Of a stretch of 64,000 nucleotides of DNA, positions 8,947 to 18,049 are shown in pieces. Source of the DNA: Bradyrhizobium sp. CCBAU 53340 (lineage in GTDB: Bacteria > Pseudomonadota > Alphaproteobacteria > Rhizobiales > Xanthobacteraceae). Position 1 is the first letter of the stretch; each line of letters starts with the position of its first letter. Below the pieces are notes generated by a model, which was given only the letters and a program-made list of their open reading frames with translations, was not told the origin of the DNA and ran no database searches. The translations under genes and the position numbers were made by a program. The stretch covers positions 1,488,001 through 1,552,000 of the forward strand of contig NZ_CP030055.1 of the NCBI RefSeq assembly GCF_015291645.1. Reading direction: 5' to 3'.

Positions 8947-10011
8947 TCACTGCGCGCCCGACCCGCCTTGGACGATCTTCTCGTTCAGCTTCTGGTCCAC
9001 GGTCTCGACGGTGCGATCGATCTCGGCATTGGGCACGCCGAGCTGATGCGAGATCAGCTTCACCAACAGGTCGACGCGCTCGATGAAGGGGGCGCCGCTC
9101 GCCACCGCGCGCGCCGCCGACGAGGGCTTCAGCAGGCTTTCGGCGGCCTTGGCGTATTTCGCAAACGGCACCTGGTCCTCCGGATCGGCGCCGAGGCGGC
9201 GGGCGATGGCGTCGACATGGTCGTAGATCGTCTGCGAGCGCTTGAGGTCGCCGTGAACGGCGTCGCGGATCGACTGCGGCTCGTGCGGCGTGATGCAGCG
9301 GTAATTGCCGGTGAGCAGCATCGACCATTTCGCCAGCGGCACGAACAGGGAATCGAACACCTTCAGCTTCACCGGCACGTCCTTGCCGTCGAGCGTGACC
9401 GCGTCGATGTCGGCCTCCAGCTCGCGCAGCACCTTGTTGTGCTTCTCGTCGGCGAAGACCGAGGCCTTGAAGTTGGTGGGCAGGCCGACATGCAGCACGT
9501 TCGCGGCTTCTTCCGGCGGACGGAAGGCCTGCGGATCGGGCGAGCACAGCGTCACCAGCCCCGGCTCGAACCGCTCCCACACCTGCGCATTGGTGTAAGC
9601 CTCTTCGAGATCCATGTCTGATAGCGCCGGGATGCGCTTGAGATAAGGCAGCGGCGGCATGTTCATAATCGACAGGCACGGCAGCCTCGCCGCGGCGATC
9701 TTGACCATCAGCATGCGGACCGTGTGGTTGGTGTATTGCGGCTCCTGCATCGCCAGGCCGACCATGTCGTAGCGGGACACGTCGACATTCTGCGGTGTCA
9801 CCGCATCCAACTTGCCGGGCAGGTCGCGCGAGAAGATCGCGCGGTGCACGGCCTCGTCCCGCAGCTTGATGCGCACCTCGGTACCGTCGCGGTTAATCAG
9901 CTCTGCGGTCTTGGCGCGGCAGACCAGGGTCACGTTGTGCCCGGCCATCAACAGCTTGGTGCCCAGCAGGGAGCCGTAGGAAGCCCCCAGAATCAATATG
10001 TTACGCGCCAT
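8947..10011 (-). CDS. Ketopantoate reductase-like (ApbA/PanE family) NAD(P)-dependent protein
   Basis: This 354-residue protein begins MARNILILGASYGSLLGTKL, an N-terminal Rossmann fold with a GxSxGSxxG variant of the dinucleotide loop. It is longer than PanE (about 300) and its C-terminal half is only loosely PanE-like, so the substrate is probably not ketopantoate. The start is the ATG at 10011; an upstream extension in frame is basic and low in plausibility. It is monocistronic. It faces the frameshifted oxidoreductase gene tail to tail. Confidence 0.75.
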   Translation of the reverse strand: MARNILILGASYGSLLGTKLLMAGHNVTLVCRAKTAELINRDGTEVRIKLRDEAVHRAIFSRDLPGKLDAVTPQNVDVSRYDMVGLAMQEPQYTNHTVRMLMVKIAAARLPCLSIMNMPPLPYLKRIPALSDMDLEEAYTNAQVWERFEPGLVTLCSPDPQAFRPPEEAANVLHVGLPTNFKASVFADEKHNKVLRELEADIDAVTLDGKDVPVKLKVFDSLFVPLAKWSMLLTGNYRCITPHEPQSIRDAVHGDLKRSQTIYDHVDAIARRLGADPEDQVPFAKYAKAAESLLKPSSAARAVASGAPFIERVDLLVKLISHQLGVPNAEIDRTVETVDQKLNEKIVQGGSGAQ

Positions 10012-10844
10012 GCTTCGTCCCCTGGAAGTGTCATGTGATTGTTGCGCCCGGAAGCCATAGCCCGAGGGCGGGTTGGCGGCATGTAAAGCGAACCGCGCCA
10101 GAATGGCAACTGGGATAATGCATACAAGGAACGGCCGATATTCCGTCGCCCGGGCGCAGCGCAAGTCAACGGCGAAACACCGCGACGTGGCGTCAAGTGG
10201 CCTTCGTAAAAGTATTCCGCTTTACCGAAATTCGGAATTAGCGTATGTGTCGCTCATCCCGGCTCATCCTTGAGGGGCGATCGTACGTCGTCACTGATCG
10301 CGAGCCGGGCTTGCGGTGGACGCGGCAGCGTCGGCGCGAGAGGTGCGGGCAGGGCGGGTAGTCCCTGTGAGCCCGAAACCGCGTGCGGACGAGCGGCGCT
10401 GTTCAATTCGTCTCGCCAACATTCTTCGGGCATGCGTGCACGCGGCCGAAAGACTCTGTGGCTTCAGGCGAATATGCGTACGGCAAAACCGTGTGGTCCT
10501 GGCCGTCGTCGCTACGGTCAAGCTGTCGCGGAGGTGTCAGCGAGCCCAACCGGGCGGACGGCATCGTCAATTCGCGAAGCGAGGGAGGCCAGAGGGAATT
10601 CGGCTCCCGGGAGAGCGCGGCATAAGCCGTCAACCCATCGCGCAGGGAAGGCCGAGTGATTGGCACCACCTGTATGCTGCTGTGCGGTCTCTTTGCGCTA
10701 CATCTTCGCGCAGCAGACCGCGGGTGCGAGGTCAGCACCCGGTCTTCCCTGCGCCCTCTTGGACAAGAGGGTGGAGAGATCAAGCAAAGCTCGGGCGAAT
10801 GCGCCGCGAGGTCGAGAAGGTGTGCCTGCGCCTACCCACTCGCC
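10012..10844. other. Noncoding stretch, probable decayed or repetitive DNA
   Basis: No frame here looks like a protein: the long open frames are arginine- and serine-rich with no domain and overlap on both strands. The part from about 10,270 to 10,760 resembles the multi-copy intergenic segments that are often mis-annotated as short ORFs in Bradyrhizobium. That is a judgement from composition, not a database result. The first about 200 bases should hold the promoter of the minus-strand ketopantoate reductase-like gene. Confidence 0.5.
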
Positions 10845-10975
10845 GTCATCGCCCGCCTTGTGCGCACCTGCGCACTGGGGCGGGCGATCCAGTATTCCAG
10901 AGGGGTTACGATCGAGCCGAGAAGCCGCGGCGTACTGGCTTCCCCGCTTTCGCGGGGAATGACAGTGTCATTTGG
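10845..10975. repeat. Probable dispersed intergenic repeat
   Basis: The segment contains an interrupted inverted repeat (ATCGCCCGCC at 10848-10857 against GGCGGGCGAT at 10881-10890) and a short hairpin TCCCCGCTTTCGCGGGGA near 10950. Both are typical of Bradyrhizobium intergenic repeat units. It lies just before a perfect 30-bp inverted repeat. Confidence 0.55.
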
Positions 10976-11000
10976 AGAACCGAATTGTCGCCTCATACTC

Positions 11001-11080
11001 CGTCATTGCGAGCGCAGCGAAGCAATCCAGAATCCCTCCGCGGAACGACTCTGGATTGCTTCGCTGCGCTCGCAATGACG
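11001..11080. repeat. Perfect 30-bp inverted repeat (REP/BIME-like)
   Basis: The arm at 11001-11030 begins CGTCATTGCGAGCGCAGCGA and is exactly reverse-complementary to 11051-11080, with a 20-base spacer. A degenerate relative (CGTCATTGCGAGGAGC) lies at about 63,669. As RNA it would form a very stable hairpin downstream of the marR gene that ends at 11122 on the minus strand, so it may define that transcript's 3' end. Confidence 0.9.
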
Positions 11081-11121
11081 ATGGAGGGCAACGTGAGACC
11101 CGGCTCTAACGCCCCGCGGCC

Positions 11122-11757
11122 TCACCCCTGGCTTGCCACGCGCACGCGATCGAAATGCTCCTCGATCCTGGAGCGGTCGCGGGTGCGCTCGAAGCTGGTG
11201 CAGAGCAGCTCCGTCTCGTCGAGCGAGACGGGGGCGCGGTACAACCGGCACATGAACTCGGCGGTGCTGCGTCCCTTGCCTGAGCCGGGGCTGCGCTCGG
11301 CCAGGAACATGCAATCGCGGCAGATGCTGGCATCGAGCCGCTGATGGGCTGCATCGAGATGATTGAGAACCTCGCGGAGCGAGTCGCGCAACCTGACGCA
11401 TTCCTCGGCGCCGAGCGAATTCACCGCATTGACCACGTGATTGATCGGATCATGCTGGCTCAGGCATTTCTCGCCCTGCGGGGTGACGTGCAGGACGACA
11501 GAGCGCTTGTCCTCCTGCGACGGCTTGCGCACCAGGAAGGACTTGCTCTCCAGCGTCTTCACGATCTGCGATGCGGTCGCTCTTGTCGCGCCGATGAAGC
11601 CGGCGAGCGCCGATGGCGTGCGCGAGAAGCGATTGGCGCGGCCGAGAAACCGCAGCGCCATCCATTCCCGATCGCGCAATCCGTGCTGATTGCCTTCGAA
11701 ATACCAGGCTCTGGCTGCCTGAACCAGCAGCTCGACTGCTTCCCGTGCCAACGGCAT
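11122..11757 (-). CDS. MarR-family transcriptional regulator with C-terminal four-cysteine motif (paralogue A)
   Basis: This is a 211-residue regulator. Residues about 30-95 form a winged helix (TPSALAGFIGATRATASQIVKTLE, then the DKRS wing) as in MarR proteins. A C-terminal extension has Cys146, Cys149, Cys170 and Cys186 in the pattern CRDC, MCRLYRAP and LLCTSFE. The same four cysteines occur in the paralogue at 50,017-50,595, with 63 of the first 95 residues identical by hand alignment. The cysteines could bind a metal or Fe-S cluster or sense redox; that is inference. The pair brackets the flagellar cluster. The start is the ATG at 11757. Confidence 0.87.
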   Translation of the reverse strand: MPLAREAVELLVQAARAWYFEGNQHGLRDREWMALRFLGRANRFSRTPSALAGFIGATRATASQIVKTLESKSFLVRKPSQEDKRSVVLHVTPQGEKCLSQHDPINHVVNAVNSLGAEECVRLRDSLREVLNHLDAAHQRLDASICRDCMFLAERSPGSGKGRSTAEFMCRLYRAPVSLDETELLCTSFERTRDRSRIEEHFDRVRVASQG

Positions 11758-12440
11758 GAATTCCTACCTCGCCCTGCGCGAGAAACGGTGCGGCCGATGG
11801 CATGCAAACCGCAGAGTCGTCGAACGTGAGCCCGAGCTGCCGTCACTGCCGGACGATGGATCGGAGTTGTTCAACCGAAGCCCCTGAGTTCAAGTTACAC
11901 GCAGACGTTTCTTATGTTCCACCGAAAACGATGAATGAGCTTCTCAACAAAATCAAGTCAAGACACTCATGGAGGACGCACGTCGTTGCGGACGAAAGTA
12001 ACGTTCAAGACAATCTCACTCCTTCAGAACACATGATGGTGAATGAATACGCAGTCAACAGGCGAGATGCACGTAGTTCTACGCCCGCTTGATTGCACCG
12101 TTGTCACACGTCGTTGATGCAAAGCTGATCGAAGCTTGTGCACTTCGGGCGGTGTGAGCACGAAAGTCATCCACAACTTCCGCGATCTGCTTCCGGAATG
12201 GCCAAGAAGGCGTCAGGGGAATTCGGAGGAATTGCACGCGCCGGTTGTTGCGTTGTTGCGCGCGGCGTGCCGCCTGCACATCGTTTGCCTAATCCGCCGA
12301 TCGCGCTCATTCAAGCGGTGGAGATCGGCGCGGCAAAGCTCACCGGCGAACAGTCGCCTATGCAGTTTGTGCCACGACATGCGTGCATCGAGGGCAACAT
12401 GCACGGATTCGATTCGCGCTCGCGGCGAGCTGCTTGGCCG
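11758..12440. other. Intergenic region between marR paralogue A and fliI
   Basis: This 683-bp gap lies downstream of fliI and upstream of the marR gene, both on the minus strand. I see no convincing gene. A short frame at 11932-12092 beginning MNELLNKIKSRHSW has no recognisable features. The nine bases CAAGCTTCG occur on the minus strand at about 12,127-12,135 and match the flagellar promoter motif core, but they lack its downstream CTA and lie far from any start. The region just above 11757 should contain the marR promoter. Confidence 0.5.
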
Positions 12441-13766
12441 CTACTCGCCCTTGAGCATGTCCCGCAGTTCGCGGAACGGATCGGCGCTCGGTGGCGCCGA
12501 AGCGTCCTGCCGCATCGCGTTGTAGATGCGCGGCACCATGTCGATCGCCTGGTCGAGCCCCGAATCACGGCCCGGCTGGTATCCGCCCATCAGGCGGAGG
12601 TCGCTTGTGTCCTCGTATTTGGCGATCAGGGTGCGCAATTTGCTCACCAGTTCGCGCTCTTCGGGGTCCCAGACGTTGTGGGCGAGGCGGGAGACCGAGG
12701 CCAGCACGTCCACGGCGGGATAGCGCGCCTGGTCGGCGATGTGCCGGGAGAGCACGATGTGCCCGTCCAGCGTGCTGCGGATGGTGTCGGCGATCGGCTC
12801 ATTGTGATCGTCGCCGTCGACCAGCACGGAGAAGATGCCGGTGATGGTCCCGGATCCCTCCTCGCCGGGCCCGGCGCGCTCCAGGAGGCGCGGCAGATCG
12901 GTGAAGACCGTTGGGGCATAGCCGCGCGCGACAGCGGGCTCGCCGGCGGCGAGTGCGACCTCGCGGGCGGCGTGGGCGAAACGGGTGATCGAATCGACCA
13001 CCAGCAGCACCGATTCGCCGCGGTCACGGAAATATTCGGCCATGGCCATTGCCGTCTTCGGCGCAAGACGCCGCATCATCGGGCTTTCGTCACCCGTCGA
13101 GACGATGGTGACGGCGCGGTTGCGGTCGTTGCCGAGCACGTCCTCTATGAATTCGCGCACCTCGCGGCCGCGCTCGCCGACCAGCGCCAGCACCACGGTG
13201 TCGAAGCCCTGGCTGCGGGCGAGCATCGCCAGCAGTGTCGATTTGCCGACACCGGAGCCGGCGAAGATGCCGACACGCTGGCCGGCGCAGATCGGGGCAA
13301 ACAGGTCGATGACACGCACGCCGGTGCGCAGCGGCTTGTGGACGCGCGCCCGCTTCATCGCCGGCGGCGCCTCCGCCTCGGCCGAGACCGCCCGCGATCC
13401 CGGGGTGAGAGGGCCCATTCCGTCCAGCGGCGCGCCGAGCGCATTGATGACGCGACCCTTCCAGCTCGGATCCGGCGCGAACGACAAGGCCGGCATGCGG
13501 TAGGCGACCGAGCCGAGCCCGCCGCCGAATTGCCGATCAAACGGCTTGGCGATGATGCCGTCGCTGTCGATCCGCACCACTTCGCCGATCTGGGGTTTGC
13601 CGCCGGTATTGACGCCGATCAGCTCGCCCAGCTTGACCGAGCGCGACAGGCCGGAAACGCGGAAATGCGTCGGTGCGATCTCGGAGATCGCACCGCTGAT
13701 GCTGGCCAGCGGCGTGCTCTGGTGAAGTTCGAGCAGCGCCCACTCGAGTTGCCGGAGAGCGTTCAA
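12441..13766 (-). CDS. fliI: Flagellar export ATPase FliI
   Basis: This 441-residue soluble ATPase forms a hexamer at the base of the flagellar type III export gate and helps unload substrates. Walker A GSGVGKS is at residues 170-176, and Walker B with the following SITRFA lies near residue 260. The C-terminal helical domain is also typical. The start is taken as TTG 13766 (MNALRQLEWA) because GGTGGA sits eight bases upstream and no in-frame ATG exists before a stop. The gene follows flgF on the minus strand, away from its usual partner fliH; a FliH-like gene lies at 32,032. Confidence 0.95.
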   Translation of the reverse strand: MNALRQLEWALLELHQSTPLASISGAISEIAPTHFRVSGLSRSVKLGELIGVNTGGKPQIGEVVRIDSDGIIAKPFDRQFGGGLGSVAYRMPALSFAPDPSWKGRVINALGAPLDGMGPLTPGSRAVSAEAEAPPAMKRARVHKPLRTGVRVIDLFAPICAGQRVGIFAGSGVGKSTLLAMLARSQGFDTVVLALVGERGREVREFIEDVLGNDRNRAVTIVSTGDESPMMRRLAPKTAMAMAEYFRDRGESVLLVVDSITRFAHAAREVALAAGEPAVARGYAPTVFTDLPRLLERAGPGEEGSGTITGIFSVLVDGDDHNEPIADTIRSTLDGHIVLSRHIADQARYPAVDVLASVSRLAHNVWDPEERELVSKLRTLIAKYEDTSDLRLMGGYQPGRDSGLDQAIDMVPRIYNAMRQDASAPPSADPFRELRDMLKGE

Positions 13767-13802
13767 GGAAATCGTCCACCCATGTTACGCGCGAGGCGCA
13801 GT

Positions 13803-14531
13803 CTACTTGCTGGGGTCGCCCAGCGTCTGGATTGCGTTCCGGAGCGTGCTCTCGGTGCCGTCGATCAGCGAGTTGGTGCTGTCGAAGGCGCGCGAGGCCG
13901 CCATCAGCTTCGTCAACTCCATCATCGGATTGGCGCTGGAGCCCTCGACATAACCCTGCTTGAAGCCGTCCCGGCTGAAATCGGCGATGGCGGTGGCGGG
14001 CCGGTCGGGCGTGACTCCGGAATTGCCGTAACGTTCGAGATTGGCGTCCGCGGGAATGTTGAACAGTCCGATGGTGCCGATCTCGTTGTTGTCCTGGGTG
14101 ATCGCGCCGCTGCGCGAGATCGAGACCGGTCCGCCGTTCGGGTCGAGCGTGAGCGGTGCGCCGCCGGAATCGATGACGGGAAAGCCCGACACCGTCTGAA
14201 GATCGCCGTTGGGGGCGATCTGGAGCCGGCCGTCGCGGGTATAGACCGTGCCGTTGGGGCCGGCGAAGGCGATAAAGCCCTGTCCGACCACGGCGACGTC
14301 GAGCGGATTGCCGGTCTCGGTGACGTTGCCGGCTTCGCGCGAGATGATGTTCTCGCCGGGCGAGGAGAACGCGACCGGGGTGGCGGCGGCCTTGGAGAGC
14401 ACCGTCTCGAATTTCACGACGTCGGTGCGGAAACCCGACGTGTTGACGTTGGCGACGTTGTTGGCGATCGTCTGAAGACGCTTTTCAAGCGCGACCTGCG
14501 CCGACAATCCCACATAAAGAGCCGATTGCAT
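13803..14531 (-). CDS. flgF: Flagellar proximal rod protein FlgF
   Basis: This 242-residue rod subunit is exported through the flagellar gate. The N-terminus MQSALYVGLSAQVALEKRLQ and the TIANNVANVNTSGFRT motif are the flagellar rod/hook family signature. The C-terminus carries the conserved heptad helix (MMELTKLMAASRAFD). FlgF is distinguished from FlgG by lower similarity and by its position away from flgBC-fliE. It lies between a DUF1217 gene and fliI on the minus strand with short gaps, so the three probably form one operon. Confidence 0.93.
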   Translation of the reverse strand: MQSALYVGLSAQVALEKRLQTIANNVANVNTSGFRTDVVKFETVLSKAAATPVAFSSPGENIISREAGNVTETGNPLDVAVVGQGFIAFAGPNGTVYTRDGRLQIAPNGDLQTVSGFPVIDSGGAPLTLDPNGGPVSISRSGAITQDNNEIGTIGLFNIPADANLERYGNSGVTPDRPATAIADFSRDGFKQGYVEGSSANPMMELTKLMAASRAFDSTNSLIDGTESTLRNAIQTLGDPSK

Positions 14532-14534
14532 GGC

Positions 14535-15326
14535 TTACCTGTTGAACCTGATGTTCTGAAGTGTCGTGAGCGTGCCGGTGTCCAGGCTCGCGGTCGACGT
14601 CGATGCGCCGGTAATCAGCACCAGCGCGGGGTTGGTCGAGGGGTCGCTCTGGGCCTGGGTTGCGTCCCACATCGCAGCGAAACGCTGCACGAACCTGGTG
14701 ACCTTGGTCGGGTCCTGGAAATCCGTGAGATTGATCTTGTCGGTGATCATCTTGGCCTGCATGTCGATATCGGACGAGCTGATCGTCGGCGACCAGCCCA
14801 TCGCGGTTTGCACTACCTGGGTCAGGGCCTTGTCGGCGAGGATCTGGTAGGGGCTCTTGATCGAGGAGGCTTTGCGCGTGAAATACAGCGCCAGCCGCAG
14901 GCCCTCGTTCTGGTCGCCGGCGTTCTGCTCCAATGTCTGGGTGGCATATTGGCTGGCCGTGCCGGTCGTGGCCGCGGCGCTCTGGGTCGCATTGGCGCCG
15001 AGTGCCGCGAAATTGAAGGCGGCGGCGAACTCCCGGTAGCGGGCGTCGGTCAACTTGTTGGCGAAGCTATTCGAGCTCGCGATACCCTCGGTCAGCACCT
15101 TCCGCATGAACGCCTTGGCGTAGATCATGTCGTCGAGGCCGTAGGCCTTCATCGCATAGGAATAGAGCCTGTAGTTATTGAGGAAGTCGTCGATACTCTT
15201 CACCTTGCCGATATTGGCGAGGTAGTAGGCGGTATCTCGGCTGACGTCGGGCTGCTGCTCGACCTGAGTGAGCGACCTGCTCATGTCCGTAGTCAGTCTG
15301 GTGTAGTCCGCGATGGTGGAAAGCAT
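14535..15326 (-). CDS. DUF1217 flagellar-associated protein
   Basis: The 263-residue protein starting [15 protein letters not shown] belongs to the DUF1217 family, found inside rhizobial flagellar clusters. Characteristic parts are [22 protein letters not shown] and the repeated helical segments ending [10 protein letters not shown]. Its role is unknown; the regular helices suggest an export substrate or assembly helper. The frame is open further upstream, but ATG 15326 gives the family N-terminus. It heads a minus-strand operon with flgF and fliI and is divergent from motA. Confidence 0.85.
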   Translation of the reverse strand: MLSTIADYTRLTTDMSRSLTQVEQQPDVSRDTAYYLANIGKVKSIDDFLNNYRLYSYAMKAYGLDDMIYAKAFMRKVLTEGIASSNSFANKLTDARYREFAAAFNFAALGANATQSAAATTGTASQYATQTLEQNAGDQNEGLRLALYFTRKASSIKSPYQILADKALTQVVQTAMGWSPTISSSDIDMQAKMITDKINLTDFQDPTKVTRFVQRFAAMWDATQAQSDPSTNPALVLITGASTSTASLDTGTLTTLQNIRFNR

Positions 15327-15368
15327 GGCACGCGTCCCTTTTGCCGCCGTTGCGACATCGTCCCAAAT

Positions 15369-15392
15369 TGCCGCCAATTGCTTGCGCGGGGC
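15369..15392 (-). promoter_or_regulatory. Candidate flagellar promoter motif for DUF1217-flgF-fliI
   Basis: Read on the minus strand, the block begins GCCCCGCGCAAGCAA and ends 42 bases before the DUF1217 start codon. With one preceding A, sixteen bases (AGCCCCGCGCAAGCAA) are identical to the site before flgE. It matches the first half of the motif seen at the other flagellar starts (consensus GCYTCGCGCAAGCTTCG, four free bases, CTA) but not the second half. Confidence 0.55.
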
Positions 15393-15409
15393 TGGCCTTG
15401 CCGAAGCCA

Positions 15410-15433
15410 GCTTCGCGCAAGGCTCGCCGACTA
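15410..15433 (+). promoter_or_regulatory. Candidate flagellar promoter motif for the motA operon
   Basis: The block starts GCTTCGCGCAAGGCTCG and ends CTA. It lies 35 bases before the chosen motA start codon and matches the motif of the flagellin genes and of the gene at 49,059. Together with the minus-strand copy at 15369-15392 it makes this short intergenic region look like a bidirectional flagellar promoter. Confidence 0.6.
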
Positions 15434-15468
15434 GGTATTCCCGGTGGGATCGGCGATGGAGTGGCGGG

Positions 15469-16365
15469 TTGCTCAGTTTCGTGGGGGTTTTCATCACGGT
15501 AGTGGCGCTGCTCGGCGGATTTGCCGCCATGGGCGGGCACCTGGCCGTCCTGATGCAGCCGTGGGAATTCGTGATCATCATGGGCACCGCGGTCGGCACC
15601 TTCATCGTGGCCAATCCGTGGAAAACGGTCGTGGATACCGGGGTTGCGTGCATGCAGGCCATCACCGGCGCGGTGCCGGGAGAGCGCTATTATCTCGATC
15701 TGCTTGGTGCGCTTCACGCCCTGATGCGCGAGCTGCGCGGCAAGGGCCGCAACGAGGTCGAGGCGCATATCGACGATCCCTCGTCCTCGGAGATTTTCAA
15801 GGCGTTTCCGAGCGTGCTCGGGGATCCGGCGCTGCTCCAGTTCATCTGCGACTATGTCCGCCTCATCATCATGGGCAATGCGCGCACGCACGAGATCGAG
15901 GCGCTGATGGATGAGGAGATCCATACCATCGTGAAGAGCAAGCTGACGCCCTACCATGCGCTGGTGACGGTGTCCGAGGCGCTGCCGGCGCTCGGTATCG
16001 TCGCCGCCGTGCTCGGTGTCATCAAGGCCATGGGCGCGCTCGATCAGTCGCCGAAGCTGCTGGGCGGCTTCATCGGCGCGGCGCTGGTCGGCACTTTCGC
16101 CGGCATCTTCCTGTCCTACGGCATCATTTCGCCCTTCGCGCTGAAGATCAAGATGACGCGCGAGAAGAAGTGCCGGCCCTACATCATCGTCAAGCAGACG
16201 CTGCTGGCGTTCATGAACGGCGCCATGCCGCAGATCGCCGTCGAGCACGGCCGCAAGATGATCGCGAGCGGCGAGCGGCCGTCGATCGACGTCGTCGAGA
16301 ACGAGACGATCGCGGGTCCTAAGGTCGTCGTGACCGATGCTGAACCCAAGGCTGCACGCGCATGA
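15469..16365 (+). CDS. motA: Flagellar stator protein MotA
   Basis: MotA with MotB forms the proton-driven stator. The sequence has the N-terminal hairpin of two membrane helices ([16 protein letters not shown] and [16 protein letters not shown]). A cytoplasmic loop has charged residues for contact with FliG ([16 protein letters not shown]), and two later helices include the conserved proline in [15 protein letters not shown] start at TTG 15469 (298 residues) with GGAG just upstream; GTG 15481 is an alternative. The longer open frame upstream is not MotA-like and runs through the promoter motif. It overlaps fliM by four bases. Confidence 0.93.
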   Translation: MLSFVGVFITVVALLGGFAAMGGHLAVLMQPWEFVIIMGTAVGTFIVANPWKTVVDTGVACMQAITGAVPGERYYLDLLGALHALMRELRGKGRNEVEAHIDDPSSSEIFKAFPSVLGDPALLQFICDYVRLIIMGNARTHEIEALMDEEIHTIVKSKLTPYHALVTVSEALPALGIVAAVLGVIKAMGALDQSPKLLGGFIGAALVGTFAGIFLSYGIISPFALKIKMTREKKCRPYIIVKQTLLAFMNGAMPQIAVEHGRKMIASGERPSIDVVENETIAGPKVVVTDAEPKAARA

Positions 16366-17303
16366 CGATGGAAGACGTCGAGGTCGATCAGCGGAAGCAG
16401 TTGCCGAACTATCTGCTGGACGCCGCCGGCATTTCGATCGAACGCATGCCGATGCTCAATGTGATCTTCGATCGCATGGCAGCATCGTGCACGGACAGCC
16501 TGCAGCCGTTGGCTGGCACGCCCTGCTACTTCTCGGTCAACGGCATCACCAACGACCGCGTCGGCGACATCATCAAGGACTACGAGGGCAACGCGGTCGC
16601 CGCCGTGCTCTATGCCGAGCAGTGGGACTCCCGCGTCATCATCGTGCTCGACCGGGACTTCGTGTTCACCATGGTGGAGGCGATGTTCGGCTCCGACGGC
16701 GCCGAGCCGCCGCTCGACGTCGAGCGCGCGTTCTCGAACATCGAGATCCGCCTGGTCCAGGCGCTGTTCGAGCGTTTCGCCAAGGCACTTCAGACCGCCT
16801 TCGTCGGCACGTCCAACGTCACCTTCCGGGTCGAGCGGGTCGAGACCGCCATGGCATCGCTGGCGATCGGGCGCAGCGGCAACATGTCGATCTGTGCCAA
16901 CATCATGTTGCAGGCGCTCTATCGCGGCGGGCAGATGTTCCTGATCATTCCGCACTCTGCGCTCAATCCGCTTCGGCAGAAGCTTACTCACGTCGTCGTC
17001 AGCGAAGGCGGCGCTGCCGATCCGCGCTGGCGCGAGCAGATGGAGAGCGAGGTCCATCGCACCGAGGTGACGTTGAGCGCAGTGCTCGACGAGAAGATGA
17101 TAACCCTCGATGACGTCGTGAAGTTCAAGGTGGGGCAGGTCCTGGAGCTCGAGGCCACGCCGCGCACGCTGGCGCGGCTCGAGAGCAACAACCAGGTGCT
17201 GTTCTGGTGTCAGATCGGCCAGCTCGATGGCTACTACGCCATGCAGGTGGCAGATCCCGTCGATCAGAAGCGGGAGTTCGTCGATGATATCCTATCTCGT
17301 TGA
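16362..17303 (+). CDS. fliM: Flagellar motor switch protein FliM
   Basis: This 313-residue C-ring protein has a CheC-like middle domain, with [13 protein letters not shown] corresponding to the FliG-binding GGxG loop, and a C-terminal SpoA domain ([17 protein letters not shown]). The N-terminus ([20 protein letters not shown]) shows no copy of the short LSQxEIDALL helix that binds CheY-phosphate in typical FliM. This could mean direct chemotactic switching is absent or altered in this flagellum. It sits between motA and fliN/fliG as expected. Confidence 0.93.
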   Translation: MTMEDVEVDQRKQLPNYLLDAAGISIERMPMLNVIFDRMAASCTDSLQPLAGTPCYFSVNGITNDRVGDIIKDYEGNAVAAVLYAEQWDSRVIIVLDRDFVFTMVEAMFGSDGAEPPLDVERAFSNIEIRLVQALFERFAKALQTAFVGTSNVTFRVERVETAMASLAIGRSGNMSICANIMLQALYRGGQMFLIIPHSALNPLRQKLTHVVVSEGGAADPRWREQMESEVHRTEVTLSAVLDEKMITLDDVVKFKVGQVLELEATPRTLARLESNNQVLFWCQIGQLDGYYAMQVADPVDQKREFVDDILSR

Positions 17304-17598
17304 TGCGGTGCTGCTGATCGCGCTCGCCTTCACCAGCATGCGGGTGACCCGGATGCACCGCGAGCTGGCGCGGCTGCGCAGCTATCAGGGCGAGTTCTCG
17401 ACCATCGTCCACGAGACCGCGGGCGCGTTCGACACGGTGATCACGGCGGCGCACGATTCCACTGCAAATCTGGGTCGGCTCGCCAACGTGCTGAGCGCGA
17501 AGATCGACCAGGCCCATGAAGCGATTGCCGCACTCGATGCGCGCAGCGGGCTCCAGGCTGCTGCGACCGCGAATGGTGCCGAGGCCAACAAGCATTAG
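17284..17598 (+). CDS. DUF6468 flagellar-cluster protein
   Basis: A 104-residue protein starting [20 protein letters not shown], with one N-terminal membrane helix and then an amphipathic helical tail. It fits the DUF6468 family found between fliM and fliN in alphaproteobacterial flagellar operons. Its role is unknown; a membrane-anchored coiled coil near the C-ring is plausible. The ATG at 17284 overlaps the end of fliM by 20 bases. Confidence 0.75.
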   Translation: MISYLVDAVLLIALAFTSMRVTRMHRELARLRSYQGEFSTIVHETAGAFDTVITAAHDSTANLGRLANVLSAKIDQAHEAIAALDARSGLQAAATANGAEANKH

Positions 17599-17672
17599 AG
17601 CCGGGCCGGCTGAAGAGACAGACCGGAACGTTGCGGCGCTCCGGGGGCGGAAATACCAAGAGGCGATACCAA

Positions 17673-18047
17673 ATGGCGCAATCCTTCGACTACGAGTCTG
17701 CAACCGCATCCGACGATGCCGAGACCTCTCCGCTGGAGCGGCTGGCCGAGATCGCTGCGCGCACCGCGGAAGAAACCGGCAAGTTCGCCAATGTCGATGC
17801 CATCCTGCGCATTCCCGTCACCATGCAGGTGGTGCTGGGATCGGCGACGATTCCGGTTGCGAATTTGATGAAGCTCGGCCGCGGCGCCGTGGTTCCGCTC
17901 GATCACCGGGTTGGCGAGCCCGTGGATGTCGTGGTCAACGGCCGCGTCGTTGCTCGCGGCGAAGTCGTCGTCGTGGAAGAGGACAATTCGCGCTTCGGTG
18001 TCTCGCTCACCGAGATCGTCGGACCGCTGGGGCAGGGTGATTCCTGA
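17673..18047 (+). CDS. fliN: Flagellar motor switch protein FliN
   Basis: This 124-residue C-ring subunit has an acidic, low-complexity N-terminus followed by a SpoA domain (VTMQVVLGSATIPVANLMKLGRG, then VDVVVNGRVVARGEVVVV and FGVSLTEIV). It forms the lower ring of the switch and docks export complexes. The ATG at 17673 is preferred over an in-frame ATG at 17631 because the extra residues are only arginine-rich. The gap to fliG is two bases. Confidence 0.95.
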   Translation: MAQSFDYESATASDDAETSPLERLAEIAARTAEETGKFANVDAILRIPVTMQVVLGSATIPVANLMKLGRGAVVPLDHRVGEPVDVVVNGRVVARGEVVVVEEDNSRFGVSLTEIVGPLGQGDS

Positions 18048-18049
18048 CC

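Noticed and set aside
10316..11344. 342-codon open frame on the plus strand
   Set aside because: It crosses the perfect inverted repeat and the 3' end of the marR gene. It is rich in arginine and serine and shows no domain, so it is translated repeat DNA.
12119..12145. Minus-strand CAAGCTTCG as a flagellar promoter for marR paralogue A
   Set aside because: The downstream CTA and the upstream half of the motif are missing and it lies about 370 bases from the marR start, unlike the other sites.
12138..15434. 1098-codon open frame opposite fliI, flgF and DUF1217
   Set aside because: It is the mirror frame of three clear flagellar genes with no recognisable domain.
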